Assembly (NCBI GenBank): GCA_043823315.1
Contig: JBDRAU010000027.1
Span: forward strand, 1 to 36,209
From: JBDRAU01 sp043823315
GTDB taxonomy: Bacteria; Patescibacteriota; UBA1384; DTJR01
Length of the DNA stretch: 36,209 nt
Reading direction: 5' to 3'
The position numbers were made by a program, and so were the translations under genes. The notes beneath the pieces were generated by a model, which saw only the letters and a program-made list of their open reading frames with translations, made no database searches and was not told the DNA's origin. Shown here one piece after another: positions 14,450 to 23,130 of the stretch; positions within the stretch are counted from its first letter, which is position 1, and the number at the start of each line of letters is the position of its first letter.

Positions 14450-17380
14450 ATGCAAAAAAATAAGTACGCTTTAGAAGAAGAGGAAATCTTAAAGTTCTGG
14501 GAGAAGAACAAGATTTTCGAGCGTTCAATTACTGAAAGACCAGAGAATAAACCATACGTTTTTTATGACGGGCCTCCTTTTGCAACCGGTCTTCCGCATT
14601 ATGGCCACATTCTATCCTCGACTGTAAAAGATGTATTTCCTCGTTACCAGACGATGAAGGGCAAGAGGGTTGATCGTCGCTGGGGCTGGGATTGTCATGG
14701 CCTGCCAATTGAAAATATTGCCGAAAAAGAACTGGGGATTAAAACCAAGAAACAAATTGAAGAATTCGGTGTCGAAAAGTTTAACGAATTTTGTCGCTCA
14801 AAGGTTTTGGAATATGCCGAAGAGTGGAAGAAAGTTATCCATCGGCTTGGCCGCTGGGCCGATATGGAAAATGCTTATAAGACGATGGACCCAAACTACA
14901 TGGAATCGGTCTGGTGGGTATTTAAAGAACTTTGGGACAAAGGCCTGATCTACGAGGGCTATCGCTCGATGCATATTTGCCCGCGCTGCGAGACGACTCT
15001 TTCACAATCCGAAGTTGCCGAGGGATATAAAGATATTAAAGATTTATCGGTTGTTGCGAAATTTCACTTAAAATCAGGACAGAAATTTGCCGATGGAAAA
15101 TACGAAATAAAAGACTCTGCTTATATTTTAGCTTGGACGACCACGCCGTGGACGTTAATTGGTAATGTTGCACTTGCGGTAGGGGAGAACATCAAATACA
15201 CTGCACTCCGAATCGATGGTAGCTTGTATATTATTGCCACTGATCGAATTGAAGATGTTTTTGCTGATCAAAAATATGAAATCGTCCACAATGATCTAGT
15301 AGGGAAAGATCTAGTCGGGCTGAAATATGAGCCACTTTTTGAAACTGATAATAAAATAGAGAATTCCAAGAATGGTTGGCAAGTCGTTCCTGCCGATTTC
15401 GTAACTACGGAAGATGGCACCGGCATTGTTCACGTTGCTCCAGCTTTTGGCGAAGATGATCTGAACTTGAGCAAGAAATTAAATTTGCCATTTATTCAGC
15501 ACATTGGCATGGATGGAATTATCAAGTCCGGATACGGTGAATTTTCAGGACTATCGGTCAAGCCAGCAGGGGATGTTCAGATAACCGATGTTGCTGTTAT
15601 GAAATATTTAGACGGCAAAAATTTACTATTCGATAAAACGCAGTATGAACATTCCTATCCGCATTGTTGGCGCTGCGAAACGCCCCTTATTAATTATGCT
15701 ACCTCGTCGTGGTTTGTTGCAGTTGAAAAAGTCAAAAATGAAGCAATTAAGTTATCCAAAGATATTGACTGGATGCCCAATCATATCAAGGATGGCCGAT
15801 TCGGTATGTGGCTTAAGGGCGCGCGCGACTGGTCAATTTCCCGTCAGCGATATTGGGCGTCAGTAATTCCGATTTGGGTGTGTGATCAAGATTCCAAGCA
15901 CCAAAAAGTTATTGGCTCTATAAAAGAGCTGGAAGATTTGTCTAGTCAAAAAGTTACCGACTTGCACAAACACATTATCGACAAAGTCGTATTTAAGTGT
16001 GATGAGTGTAGCGGAAAGATGAAACGCATTCCCGATGTTCTTGATACTTGGTTTGACTCTGGCTCGATGCCATATGCTCAAATGCATTATCCGTTTGAGC
16101 ATAAAGAAAAGTTTGAAGATAATTTCCCGGCTGAATTTATCGGGGAGGGAATTGACCAAACTCGCGCTTGGTTTTACTATTTACATATTTTATCAACAGC
16201 AATAATGCACAAGTCCGCTTACAGGAATGTTGCTGTGAATGGAATTGTCTTAGCAGAAGATGGCAAGAAGATGTCAAAGCGCTTAAACAATTATCCCGAT
16301 CCGATGAAGATTTTTGATCAGTACGGTGCCGATGCTTTGAGGTTTTATCTAATGGGCTCTACCGTTATGCAGGCCGAAAATTTATTTTTCAGCGAGCTTG
16401 AATTAAGGGAAGCGTATAACAAAGTTATAAACACCCTCAATAATATTTTGAGTTTCTACAAAATCTACAAAGGTGAAATTAAAGATGCCGAGATTGAGAA
16501 CGCTCATCTTCCGGCTATTGATAGATACATCCTTTCCCGTTTAGAATCAAGCATCGAGCAAGTTGAGGAATCGTTTACAAAATACGATAGCGTAAAGGCC
16601 TGTCGTCAGATAAGGTTATTTATAGAAGATTTCTCGGTTTGGTGGCTACGCCGCTCGCGTGAAAGATTCAGAAGCGAGCAGAAAAACGAACGTGAAATTG
16701 CAATGACGACTTTGAAATACGTTCTTTTAAAAACTTCTCAAATGATTGCACCTCTGTTGCCATTTACTGCCGAATCAATTTGGCAAGAAGTTAAGCTCGA
16801 TGACGATCCGGAAAGCGTTCATTTGAGTAATTGGCCAAAGGCAAACAAGCAAATGCTGGACGAGAATCTCGAACAAATTATGGGAAGGGCAAGAAGGGTC
16901 GTTGAAACGGGACACAGTTTAAGGCAGAAAAATTCCCTGAAAGTTCGTCAACCGCTTGCGCAAATATCCTTTGCTCCCGGCTTTGGTGACTTTGATGACG
17001 AGATAATTCCGATTATTCTCGAAGAACTAAATATCGAAAAAAGTGTTTCAAAAAACGAAATCAAAAGTCCAGATTCACTGGAGGATCACGAGCTCGAGGT
17101 TACGATCGATACAGAGATTGATGAACGTCTCCAAGGTTTAGGGGATCTGCGCGATATCATTAGGGCAATTCAAAACTTACGAAAGAATATGGATCTTTCA
17201 CCGAGCGAGAAAGTGAGCGTTATTTACTTTGCCGATGAAAAAGTGAAGAAGTTTATTGAATCAAATAATGCAGAAATCAAGTCCTCGACAAATCTTGACG
17301 AACTCTCTTGCAAAGAGACAGATCAGGAAAATAAAGTTGAAATTTCACTAGGAAGCGTTTACTTTAAAGTTCTAAAGTGA
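14450..17380 (+). CDS. ileS: Isoleucyl-tRNA synthetase
   Basis: 976-aa class I synthetase charging tRNA-Ile. The HIGH motif is HYGH (50-53) in PFATGLPHYGH, the KMSKR loop is at 607-611, and the editing domain lies between, with WTTTPWTL and the GTGIVHVAPAFGEDD segment. Cysteine pairs (CPRC, CWRC, CDEC) are zinc-binding candidates within the catalytic/editing part. The C-terminal region is the anticodon-binding helix bundle (SVWWLRRSRERF). Length and arrangement fit the longer, eukaryote-like IleS type often met in CPR and some pathogens (the type linked to mupirocin resistance); this typing is inference. Stop overlaps the rodA start by 4 nt. Confidence 0.97.
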   Translation: MQKNKYALEEEEILKFWEKNKIFERSITERPENKPYVFYDGPPFATGLPHYGHILSSTVKDVFPRYQTMKGKRVDRRWGWDCHGLPIENIAEKELGIKTKKQIEEFGVEKFNEFCRSKVLEYAEEWKKVIHRLGRWADMENAYKTMDPNYMESVWWVFKELWDKGLIYEGYRSMHICPRCETTLSQSEVAEGYKDIKDLSVVAKFHLKSGQKFADGKYEIKDSAYILAWTTTPWTLIGNVALAVGENIKYTALRIDGSLYIIATDRIEDVFADQKYEIVHNDLVGKDLVGLKYEPLFETDNKIENSKNGWQVVPADFVTTEDGTGIVHVAPAFGEDDLNLSKKLNLPFIQHIGMDGIIKSGYGEFSGLSVKPAGDVQITDVAVMKYLDGKNLLFDKTQYEHSYPHCWRCETPLINYATSSWFVAVEKVKNEAIKLSKDIDWMPNHIKDGRFGMWLKGARDWSISRQRYWASVIPIWVCDQDSKHQKVIGSIKELEDLSSQKVTDLHKHIIDKVVFKCDECSGKMKRIPDVLDTWFDSGSMPYAQMHYPFEHKEKFEDNFPAEFIGEGIDQTRAWFYYLHILSTAIMHKSAYRNVAVNGIVLAEDGKKMSKRLNNYPDPMKIFDQYGADALRFYLMGSTVMQAENLFFSELELREAYNKVINTLNNILSFYKIYKGEIKDAEIENAHLPAIDRYILSRLESSIEQVEESFTKYDSVKACRQIRLFIEDFSVWWLRRSRERFRSEQKNEREIAMTTLKYVLLKTSQMIAPLLPFTAESIWQEVKLDDDPESVHLSNWPKANKQMLDENLEQIMGRARRVVETGHSLRQKNSLKVRQPLAQISFAPGFGDFDDEIIPIILEELNIEKSVSKNEIKSPDSLEDHELEVTIDTEIDERLQGLGDLRDIIRAIQNLRKNMDLSPSEKVSVIYFADEKVKKFIESNNAEIKSSTNLDELSCKETDQENKVEISLGSVYFKVLK

Positions 17381-18465
17381 AAACAAAATTTAAATTTTCA
17401 TATGAGTGGACTTTAATTTTAGTCCCGATATTGCTAGCAACGGGAAGCTTGGCAACTCTATATTCGATTACTAGCATAAGCGGAAAATCTTCTCTCGTTC
17501 TGGATCAGGCGATTTATTTTGGCGCATCCGTAATAATTTACCTTCTGATCTCGGCCATGGATTACAAGATTCTAAAATCACTTTCCTGGTATGGATATAT
17601 TCTAGGGATCATCCTCTTGGTCTTAGTTGAAGCTTTAGGCCAAAGCGTATTCGGCTCTACGAGATGGATCAATCTTGGTTTTTTTCAATTTCAACCGAGC
17701 GAATTGATGAAGGTTTTATACATTATATTTGCAGCTTCTTACTTTTCCTCTGGTGAAAAATTGACTTGGAGACAGTATTCCACCTTTTTTGTTTTATCAA
17801 TTTTACCTCTGCTTCTAATTCTCAAAGAACCCGATCTTGGAACCACTCTGGTAATTTTTGCGACGCTTGTAGTGTTGTTGCTATTTTTAAAACTACCTAA
17901 AAAATTTTATATAGTCTCTTTGATCGGGGCGTTGCTTCTTGCTCCGATCGGTTGGTATAATTTGAGACCTTATCAGAAAAGTCGAATCACTTCCTTCATC
18001 AACCCCGAAGCGGATCCGCGGGGAGCCGGATACAATGTTAGCCAATCCAAGATCACGGTTGGTTCGGGAGGGTTGTTCGGCAAGGGCTTTAGCGGTGCTA
18101 CGCAAAGCCAGCTGCAGTTTTTACCCGTAGCCCATGTTGATTTTATTTTTTCGGGCTGGGCTGAAGCAACCGGATTCTTAGGGTCGAGCTTGCTGGTTTT
18201 TGTATTCTGCCTTTTGATTTATAAAATTTTCACTATTGCCAGACAATCCAAGGATCGCTTTGGTTATTTATTTGCTTCAATGGCCGGCGGGCTATTAACA
18301 TTTCAAGTTTTAGTTAACATCGGAATGAACATTGGACTTATGCCTGTAACCGGGATTCCGCTCCCGCTTTTTTCATACGGCGGTACGTCAGTTATAGTCA
18401 TGACAGCTATGATCGCAATTGTTCAGAGTATATATTTAAGGCGAAAAGCCCTGAGATTTGATTAA
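17377..18465 (+). CDS. rodA: RodA/FtsW-type peptidoglycan polymerase (SEDS), RodA-like
   Basis: 362 aa, about ten membrane helices. SEDS proteins link lipid II into glycan chains together with a class B PBP. Signatures: GSTRWINLG and FQPSELMKV, LKEPDLGTTLVI, the SKITVGSGGLFGKGF loop, HVDFIFSGWAEATGF, and NIGMNIGLMPVTGIPLPLFSYGG. The SQLQFLPVAHVDFIFS stretch favours RodA over FtsW. The start is GTG within the GTGA overlap with ileS; no closer ATG exists. Confidence 0.93.
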   Translation: MKTKFKFSYEWTLILVPILLATGSLATLYSITSISGKSSLVLDQAIYFGASVIIYLLISAMDYKILKSLSWYGYILGIILLVLVEALGQSVFGSTRWINLGFFQFQPSELMKVLYIIFAASYFSSGEKLTWRQYSTFFVLSILPLLLILKEPDLGTTLVIFATLVVLLLFLKLPKKFYIVSLIGALLLAPIGWYNLRPYQKSRITSFINPEADPRGAGYNVSQSKITVGSGGLFGKGFSGATQSQLQFLPVAHVDFIFSGWAEATGFLGSSLLVFVFCLLIYKIFTIARQSKDRFGYLFASMAGGLLTFQVLVNIGMNIGLMPVTGIPLPLFSYGGTSVIVMTAMIAIVQSIYLRRKALRFD

Positions 18466-18514
18466 AGGTAGCCGCGAATGATTGGATTTTAAGGTTTGTG
18501 ATACTTTTGACAAG

Positions 18515-18543
18515 TTGACACCAAGAGATAAAAAGGGTAGTAT
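18515..18543 (+). promoter_or_regulatory. Sigma70 promoter for secE-nusG
   Basis: TTGACA (18515-18520), 17-nt spacer, TAGTAT (18538-18543). A second TTGACA is directly upstream (18508-18513), 7 nt apart. The secE start is 30 nt after the -10 box. Confidence 0.8.
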
Positions 18544-18573
18544 ATAAACGGTTAAAACCTATATATATTTGTT

Positions 18574-18768
18574 ATGTTCAAAAAGATAGAAGATTGGTTT
18601 AAATCGATTCTGACAGAGAGCAAGGCCATTACTTGGCCGAGCCGTCACAGAGTTACCACGGATACTGCTATTGTGGTTGTTTCGTTAGTTGTAGGCGGCG
18701 CAATTCTGGCACTAATCGATTTTGGATTTTTAGAAGCTTTTAAGGCGGCAATTAGCCAAATAGGATAA
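18574..18768 (+). CDS. secE: Preprotein translocase subunit SecE
   Basis: 64-aa single-helix SecE. The amphipathic N-terminal part with ESKAITWPSRHRVTTDT is the conserved SecE segment that lies on the membrane, followed by one transmembrane helix (about 27-50). It holds SecY together in the translocon. Minimal length is usual outside the enterobacteria. It stands directly before nusG (2-nt gap). Confidence 0.95.
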   Translation: MFKKIEDWFKSILTESKAITWPSRHRVTTDTAIVVVSLVVGGAILALIDFGFLEAFKAAISQIG

Positions 18769-18770
18769 AA

Positions 18771-19334
18771 ATGATCGAACAAAACAAGGGGAAATCAATC
18801 AAACAAGAAGGCAAGCGTGGTTGGTATGTAATTCATACTTATGCCGGTTACGAAGACCAAGTAGCCGAAAGTTTGAATCAAAGGGTTGAGTCAACCGGTA
18901 TGCATGATTTTATTTTTGATGTAATTGTACCTACCGAAAAGCAGATTGAGATAAAAAACGGCAAACGCCAAACTGTCGAAAAGAAAATTTTTCCCGGCTA
19001 TGTGCTGGTCGAAATGAATGTAACCGATGAGAGTTGGTATGTTGTAAGAAACACTCCCAACGTTACCGGATTTGTCGGTTTTGGTATCAGACCTACCCCA
19101 ATGTCTGAGGAAGAAATTGCCAGGATCAAAAAGAGAATGGCGATTGCTGAGCCGAAGCACAAAATTGAGTTTGAAATAGATGATTTAGTCAGAATAGTCG
19201 ACGGACCGCTTAAGGGTTTTGAGGGCAAGGTTGCCGAAATAGATGAAGAAAAAGGAAAGATAAAAGTTTCGGTAAATATGTTTGGACGAGAGACCCCGGC
19301 CAATATCGACTTTTTGCAGGCGAAAAAAGTGTAA
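18771..19334 (+). CDS. nusG: Transcription termination/antitermination factor NusG
   Basis: 187 aa. The NGN domain (GWYVIHTYAGYEDQVAESL, KIFPGYVLVEM, VRNTPNVTGFVGFG) binds RNA polymerase; the C-terminal KOW domain (DDLVRIVDGPLKGFEGKV) contacts Rho or ribosomal S10. All family parts are present and the length is normal. The gene is coupled to secE; rplK follows 83 nt later. Confidence 0.97.
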   Translation: MIEQNKGKSIKQEGKRGWYVIHTYAGYEDQVAESLNQRVESTGMHDFIFDVIVPTEKQIEIKNGKRQTVEKKIFPGYVLVEMNVTDESWYVVRNTPNVTGFVGFGIRPTPMSEEEIARIKKRMAIAEPKHKIEFEIDDLVRIVDGPLKGFEGKVAEIDEEKGKIKVSVNMFGRETPANIDFLQAKKV

Positions 19335-19417
19335 GTGAATGTAAAAACTAAAAACTAAAATGGAAAATGTTAAAGGAATTTAGTAATCATTTAACCTTTA
19401 AACCTTAACATTGAAAT

Positions 19418-19843
19418 ATGGCAAAGAAAATTAAGATAAAAATCAAAATACAGGCTCCGGCAGGTAAGGCAAATCCAGCGCCGCCAATTGGTCCGGCTCT
19501 CGGACAGCATGGCGTTAATATTATGGATTTTGTCAATAAGTTTAACGAGCAAACCAGAGATATGGGCGATACTGTCGTGCCTGCAGAAATCACTATTTAC
19601 GAGGATAGAACCTTTGACTTTATTTTAAAAACTCCTCCCGCGGCCGTACTTTTGAGAAAGGCTGCCAAGATAAAAAAAGGATCTGGAACTCCGAATAAGG
19701 ACAAAGTAGGAAAAGTTTCCAAGGCTCAGGTGAAGGAAATTGCAGAGATTAAGATGGATGACCTGAATGCGACTGATGTTGATGAAGCAATGAAGATTAT
19801 CGAAGGAACTGCCCGATCAATGGGAATTGAAGTTACAAAGTAA
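19418..19843 (+). CDS. rplK: Ribosomal protein uL11
   Basis: 141 aa. The N-terminal domain shows QAPAGKANPAPPIGPALGQ and VNIMDFVNKFNEQT; the C-terminal rRNA-binding domain shows TFDFILKTPPAAVLLRKAA and GTARSMGIEV. It forms the GTPase-associated stalk base with bL10/bL12. rplA does not follow as in most bacteria: the gene is closed by a terminator at 19868. Confidence 0.97.
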   Translation: MAKKIKIKIKIQAPAGKANPAPPIGPALGQHGVNIMDFVNKFNEQTRDMGDTVVPAEITIYEDRTFDFILKTPPAAVLLRKAAKIKKGSGTPNKDKVGKVSKAQVKEIAEIKMDDLNATDVDEAMKIIEGTARSMGIEVTK

Positions 19844-19867
19844 AATTTCTCTAAAATCAAAAAAATG

Positions 19868-19899
19868 AAAAAGCCCCAGGCTTACGCCCAGGGCTTTTT
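19868..19899. terminator. Bidirectional terminator (rplK and the opposite sRNA)
   Basis: AAAAAGCCC (19868-19876) pairs with GGGCTTTTT (19891-19899). On the minus strand the hairpin is followed after two bases by a run of seven T, on the plus strand by a shorter T-rich stretch. It ends both the rplK transcript and the converging candidate sRNA. Confidence 0.85.
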
Positions 19900-20102
19900 C
19901 GTTTCCCTCCTTACCAGTGACTTGGCCCCCAGCTCTCCGAGGAGGGCTGAGTTTTGCACTCACCAAATTTTTAAGATGTAAGTGTGCACAAGTGTAGTAA
20001 GAAGTGTCCTCACTCCGAGACGTTGGGTGCAAGGAGGGGAAATCACCCAATCGGAGCTCGTCGTGAGGACACTTCCTCCTACAACTCCTTATTCTCAAAT
20101 AA
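19868..20102 (-). ncRNA. Candidate structured small RNA, about 235 nt, unknown family
   Basis: A consensus promoter on the minus strand at 20109-20137 points into an intergenic stretch that ends at the terminator 19868-19899. The 5' end can form AACTCTTATT/AATAAGGAGTT. The main feature is a long helix: TGAGGACACTT/AAGTGTCCTCA (arms 20002-20012 and 20064-20074, 11 perfect pairs) extended by CTCCGA/TCGGAG and TTGGGTG/CACCCAA inside and TGTAG/CTACA outside. Further on CCCTCCT pairs with AGGAGGG. No ORF with a start signal is visible in it. It does not show RNase P, tmRNA or SRP consensus words; a divergent 6S-like regulator is possible but not supported. Confidence 0.55.
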
Positions 20103-20108
20103 GAGTTC

Positions 20109-20137
20109 AGTATAGCACGAAATGGTTGTTTTGTCAA
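20109..20137 (-). promoter_or_regulatory. Consensus sigma70 promoter for the candidate sRNA
   Basis: On the minus strand: TTGACA (20132-20137), exactly 17 nt, TATACT (20109-20114). No protein-coding start follows in this direction before the rplK terminator. Confidence 0.8.
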
Positions 20138-20291
20138 GGGATGTACTCATCCCGCAGACCCTTGCAGAAGCACCGTTCTGGTGGGGTCAAGACCCAGACT
20201 CTTCATTATTCCTTGCTATGTTGTTATACTAAAAACAGGATAAAGGCGGAGTACGAGACAAAAAAGTAATTTTTAGTTTATAATTTATATA

Positions 20292-21545
20292 GTGAAAACA
20301 AATATCAATAATTCAAAATACGCGATCGCATTCTTTCTATTTGCGGTGATTATTATTGTCTTATTTGCTCTTTACTCGCTTGATAAAATCGGAGCCGACG
20401 TAACAGGCGATGTAAAAAAAAGTATTGGATTCGATCAGGCTCGTTTTCAAATTAATCCCCAAGATTCTTGGGATGCTCCGACCAAAGTAACATTTCGATT
20501 TGCTGCAGCGAGGTATATGTTTATTGGCGAAGCAGTTGGGGGTTCAAGCGGACAGATGCAACATCCCAAGGTCACTGGCCGATTTTTCTGCAACAAGCCG
20601 TTTTTGCCAGGTTACGATTATCCAACAGGACTCTATGTTACTCCCGATGCAATTTTTCAAGATGGCGCTCCTTTTCCGCCGACCGACGTAATGGACGGGC
20701 ATAATGGGATGAGCTATACCTATTTATTGGGCGATAACTACGAAACTACATATAACAATTTCTGGTCAATGACGATCGGATCAACTTATACGACAACATG
20801 TGACTATTCTCAGCCTGGCGTCTATTGGCCGCTTTTTTATGCCGATGGCATAAGTGCGTGGTACACGCAAAAGATTGTCGTAACTTCAAATGGTGTTAAC
20901 CCGAGTGTAACAGCAACCCCTGCACCAAGTCCGAGCGCTGTCGCATCTGATGAAGTTTTGTATAAGGCTGGTTTTAGCGTTGTTGGATTTTCAAGCGCTG
21001 TGCAAACCGATGTATTTGGCAAAAACGGTTTCACCGTTTTTGCCTTCAATACAAAGGCAAAAACGTGGGACGTAATCAGTCCGTCTCGCGAATATTATTT
21101 TCAGGCAAATCAGGCTTACTACGTTTATACCGATCAAGATAAAAGTATTAAGCGTCCAGCAGTAAGCAATTCAATCACTGCGCCTGCCTTGTCTACTGGA
21201 TGGAATTTTATTTGGAGCGATTCGTATAATTATTTGTCCAGTATGTACACGAATGTATTAGATTCCCAGGGGCAGTGTTTGGCAGGGAATGTTTCACTAA
21301 GCGTCCTAAAACGCGATGAGATAATTTATAAGTGGATCTACAATGTCGTTGACGGTTCAGCCCTTGATTCCTGTAGTGCTTTTTCTCTGATCACCGGACG
21401 CGACCAGCCGTCGAGCAGTTGTTCTGACTCGCATCCGCTTTTAAACGAAGTTAGCTATGCCAAGCAAAAGTCGGGAGTCTGGGTTTATTTATGGAAAGAT
21501 AAAGCCGAGTCGTGGGCGGCGAAAAACGCCTATTCTTGCAACTAA
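20292..21545 (+). CDS. Secreted or membrane-anchored surface protein, unknown
   Basis: 417 aa beginning with GTG. An N-terminal helix (about 10-28) precedes an outside domain rich in Trp, Tyr and Gly that has paired cysteines (FFCNKPF, TTCDYSQ). A Pro/Ser linker (TPAPSPSAVAS, near 210-220) separates it from a second domain with TGWNFIWSD, DSQGQC, DSCSAF and SSCSDSHP, probably disulfide-bonded. No family is recognised. The start is chosen because the hydrophobic segment follows at the usual distance. Surface exposure is inferred from anchor, linker and cysteines. Confidence 0.7.
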   Translation: MKTNINNSKYAIAFFLFAVIIIVLFALYSLDKIGADVTGDVKKSIGFDQARFQINPQDSWDAPTKVTFRFAAARYMFIGEAVGGSSGQMQHPKVTGRFFCNKPFLPGYDYPTGLYVTPDAIFQDGAPFPPTDVMDGHNGMSYTYLLGDNYETTYNNFWSMTIGSTYTTTCDYSQPGVYWPLFYADGISAWYTQKIVVTSNGVNPSVTATPAPSPSAVASDEVLYKAGFSVVGFSSAVQTDVFGKNGFTVFAFNTKAKTWDVISPSREYYFQANQAYYVYTDQDKSIKRPAVSNSITAPALSTGWNFIWSDSYNYLSSMYTNVLDSQGQCLAGNVSLSVLKRDEIIYKWIYNVVDGSALDSCSAFSLITGRDQPSSSCSDSHPLLNEVSYAKQKSGVWVYLWKDKAESWAAKNAYSCN

Positions 21546-22081
21546 AATTGCCTGTTTTCGTCGTTTGTTCGGCATTGACACAAATTTAAAAAATTGGTTC
21601 AGTTCTAGTACGAGCGAGGGGAGATCACCCGGCTCTCAAAAAACACTCCAAGCGGGGTGTTTTTTGTTCAAGCAGAGTCGAGAAACCACTATATTGTTCG
21701 AGCCCGTCGAGAACTGCTCTCGGAGATCAAACTTTAGTTTGCTAAAAACACGATAAATCCCTGCCTGCCGGCAGGCAGGGTGGTCTCCCGTATTTGGAGT
21801 CCAGGTTTTAACCTGCTTATCACGCCGAAGCGTGGCTTCCAATATGCGGGAGCCCAAGCTTTAACTTGTATACTATCGGGATTGTTGTTTACCGCTGTCG
21901 AAGGATCTCTATGCTTTTACCCTGAGTTCCGTATGTCATTCCTGCGAAGCAGGAATCTGCGGGGGAAGCTTTGCCGGAGGATTTCTTGATATGTTATCTA
22001 TATTAATATTCTCGTGTCATCTCGAGCTTGTCGAGAGATCTTTCTTTTGCGTTTATAAGCATTTCTCTTTAGAATTGAAAT
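21546..22081. repeat. Repeat-filled intergenic region
   Basis: No gene is seen here. It holds a terminator (21638-21665), a TTCGAGCCCGTCGAGAAC palindrome (about 21699), three copies of the GGAG-palindrome family (21722, 21796, 21849), the palindrome CCTGCCTGCCGGCAGG (near 21760), an ATTCCTGCGAAGCAGGAAT unit (near 21937) and an ATCTCGAGCTTGTCGAGAGAT unit just before dprA. Confidence 0.75.
21638..21665 (+). terminator. Rho-independent terminator behind the surface protein
   Basis: AAAAAACACTCC (21638-21649), loop AAGC, GGGGTGTTTTTT (21654-21665); one T-G pair. Strong hairpin ending in six T. Confidence 0.85.
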
Positions 22082-22924
22082 ATGGAAATTTTAACTCTTA
22101 AAACGCCCGAGATTTTAAAACAAACTTCCGCGCCGGCCGAAAGACTTTACGCTATCGGAAATATTAAGCTTTTAAAAGAAAAAAATCTAATAGCGATTGT
22201 CGGCTCTCGTCGAGCGAGCGAATACGGACTTCGTAACGCCCACAGAATCTCAAAATCATTGGCCGAAGCGGGCTGTGTGATTGTTTCGGGCCTTGCCCTT
22301 GGCGTTGACGCGGCATCTCATCGGGGCGCTTTGGCAGCGGGAGAGGGCAGGACAATTGCGGTGCTTGGCAGCGCCATTAATAACTTCCAGCCCCGTACCA
22401 ACGAGGCATTGGCCAGAAAAATCCTCGAAAATGACGGATTGATTATAAGCGAATATGAAGAAGGTTCACCGACGTATGCGCCTAACTTCGTTTTTCGAAA
22501 CCGCATCATCGCCGGACTCTCAAAGGCAACCATCGTCATCGAAGCGGCCGAAAAATCTGGCGCTCTGATTACCGCTAATTTAGCAGTAGAGTATAATAGG
22601 TTGGTCTACGCTCTTCCGGGCGACGTTGATCGGCTAAACTCAAAAGGCACGAACCGTCTGATAAGTTCTGGAGCTGTTTGCTTGTCGGATCCTTCAATAA
22701 TTCTTGAGGATTTAGGGCTAGAGAAGGAAAAGCAAATCCGTCTTCCACTAAATGATCAAGAAAAAGAAATTGTTGTTGAGATCAGCAATCAGGAAATGAA
22801 TTTTGATAAAATCGTAAATCAAGTTAAAATTAGTCCATCTAAGCTTCTGGCGATTTTGCTTTCCCTCGAGCTAAAAGGAGTTATTAGAAAAGACGAAGAG
22901 GGCAGGTATTATCTTAATAAGTGA
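22082..22924 (+). CDS. dprA: DNA-processing protein DprA
   Basis: 280 aa. DprA loads RecA on incoming single-stranded DNA during natural transformation. The Rossmann-like core has AIVGSRRASEYGLRNA (GSR motif at 41-43), IVSGLALGVDAASHRGAL, FVFRNRIIAGLSKATIVIEA, KSGALITANLAVE and YALPGDVD. The C-terminal winged helix (about 220-280) is present. The N-terminal SAM domain of longer homologues is absent. This supports competence, common in CPR bacteria that recycle DNA. Confidence 0.96.
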   Translation: MEILTLKTPEILKQTSAPAERLYAIGNIKLLKEKNLIAIVGSRRASEYGLRNAHRISKSLAEAGCVIVSGLALGVDAASHRGALAAGEGRTIAVLGSAINNFQPRTNEALARKILENDGLIISEYEEGSPTYAPNFVFRNRIIAGLSKATIVIEAAEKSGALITANLAVEYNRLVYALPGDVDRLNSKGTNRLISSGAVCLSDPSIILEDLGLEKEKQIRLPLNDQEKEIVVEISNQEMNFDKIVNQVKISPSKLLAILLSLELKGVIRKDEEGRYYLNK

Positions 22925-22999
22925 AAAATGAAAAATTATTTAAATAGCTTATTATTTGAGAGAATTTTTTTTCTTCGACCTTGTGGAGAAGTTCCATGG

Positions 23000-23036
23000 G
23001 TTCTCGACAACCTGCCTGCCGGCAGGGCTCGAACAA
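23000..23036. repeat. Palindrome inserted in the loop of another palindrome
   Basis: GTTCTCGAC and GCTCGAAC are the two arms of the TTCGAGCTTGTCGAGAAC repeat (reverse orientation). Between them lies a copy of the CCTGCCTGCCGGCAGG palindrome. The same nesting in the other orientation is found at 29061-29099. Confidence 0.75.
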
Positions 23037-23093
23037 TAGTGTTTAAATAAAAAATTCACTGTAAAATTAAATTGAAATTGAGTAGTGATAAAG

Positions 23094-23121
23094 TTGACAG
23101 CGATAATTAATAAAGTAAACT
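23094..23121 (+). promoter_or_regulatory. Promoter of topA
   Basis: TTGACA (23094-23099), 16-nt spacer, TAAACT (23116-23121). The start codon follows 10 nt later, so the transcript would be nearly leaderless. Confidence 0.65.
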
Positions 23122-23130
23122 TTCAAATCT

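Noticed and set aside
14143..14511. Minus-strand ORFs over tRNA-Trp and trailer copy 3
   Set aside because: They cover tRNA, element and ileS start on the wrong strand; frame is open by chance in GC-rich sequence.
19868..20102. SRP RNA, tmRNA, RNase P RNA or 6S RNA
   Set aside because: Conserved words of SRP (GGAAGCAGCC-like), tmRNA (tRNA-like 3' end) and RNase P are missing, and a 6S-like central bubble is not convincing.
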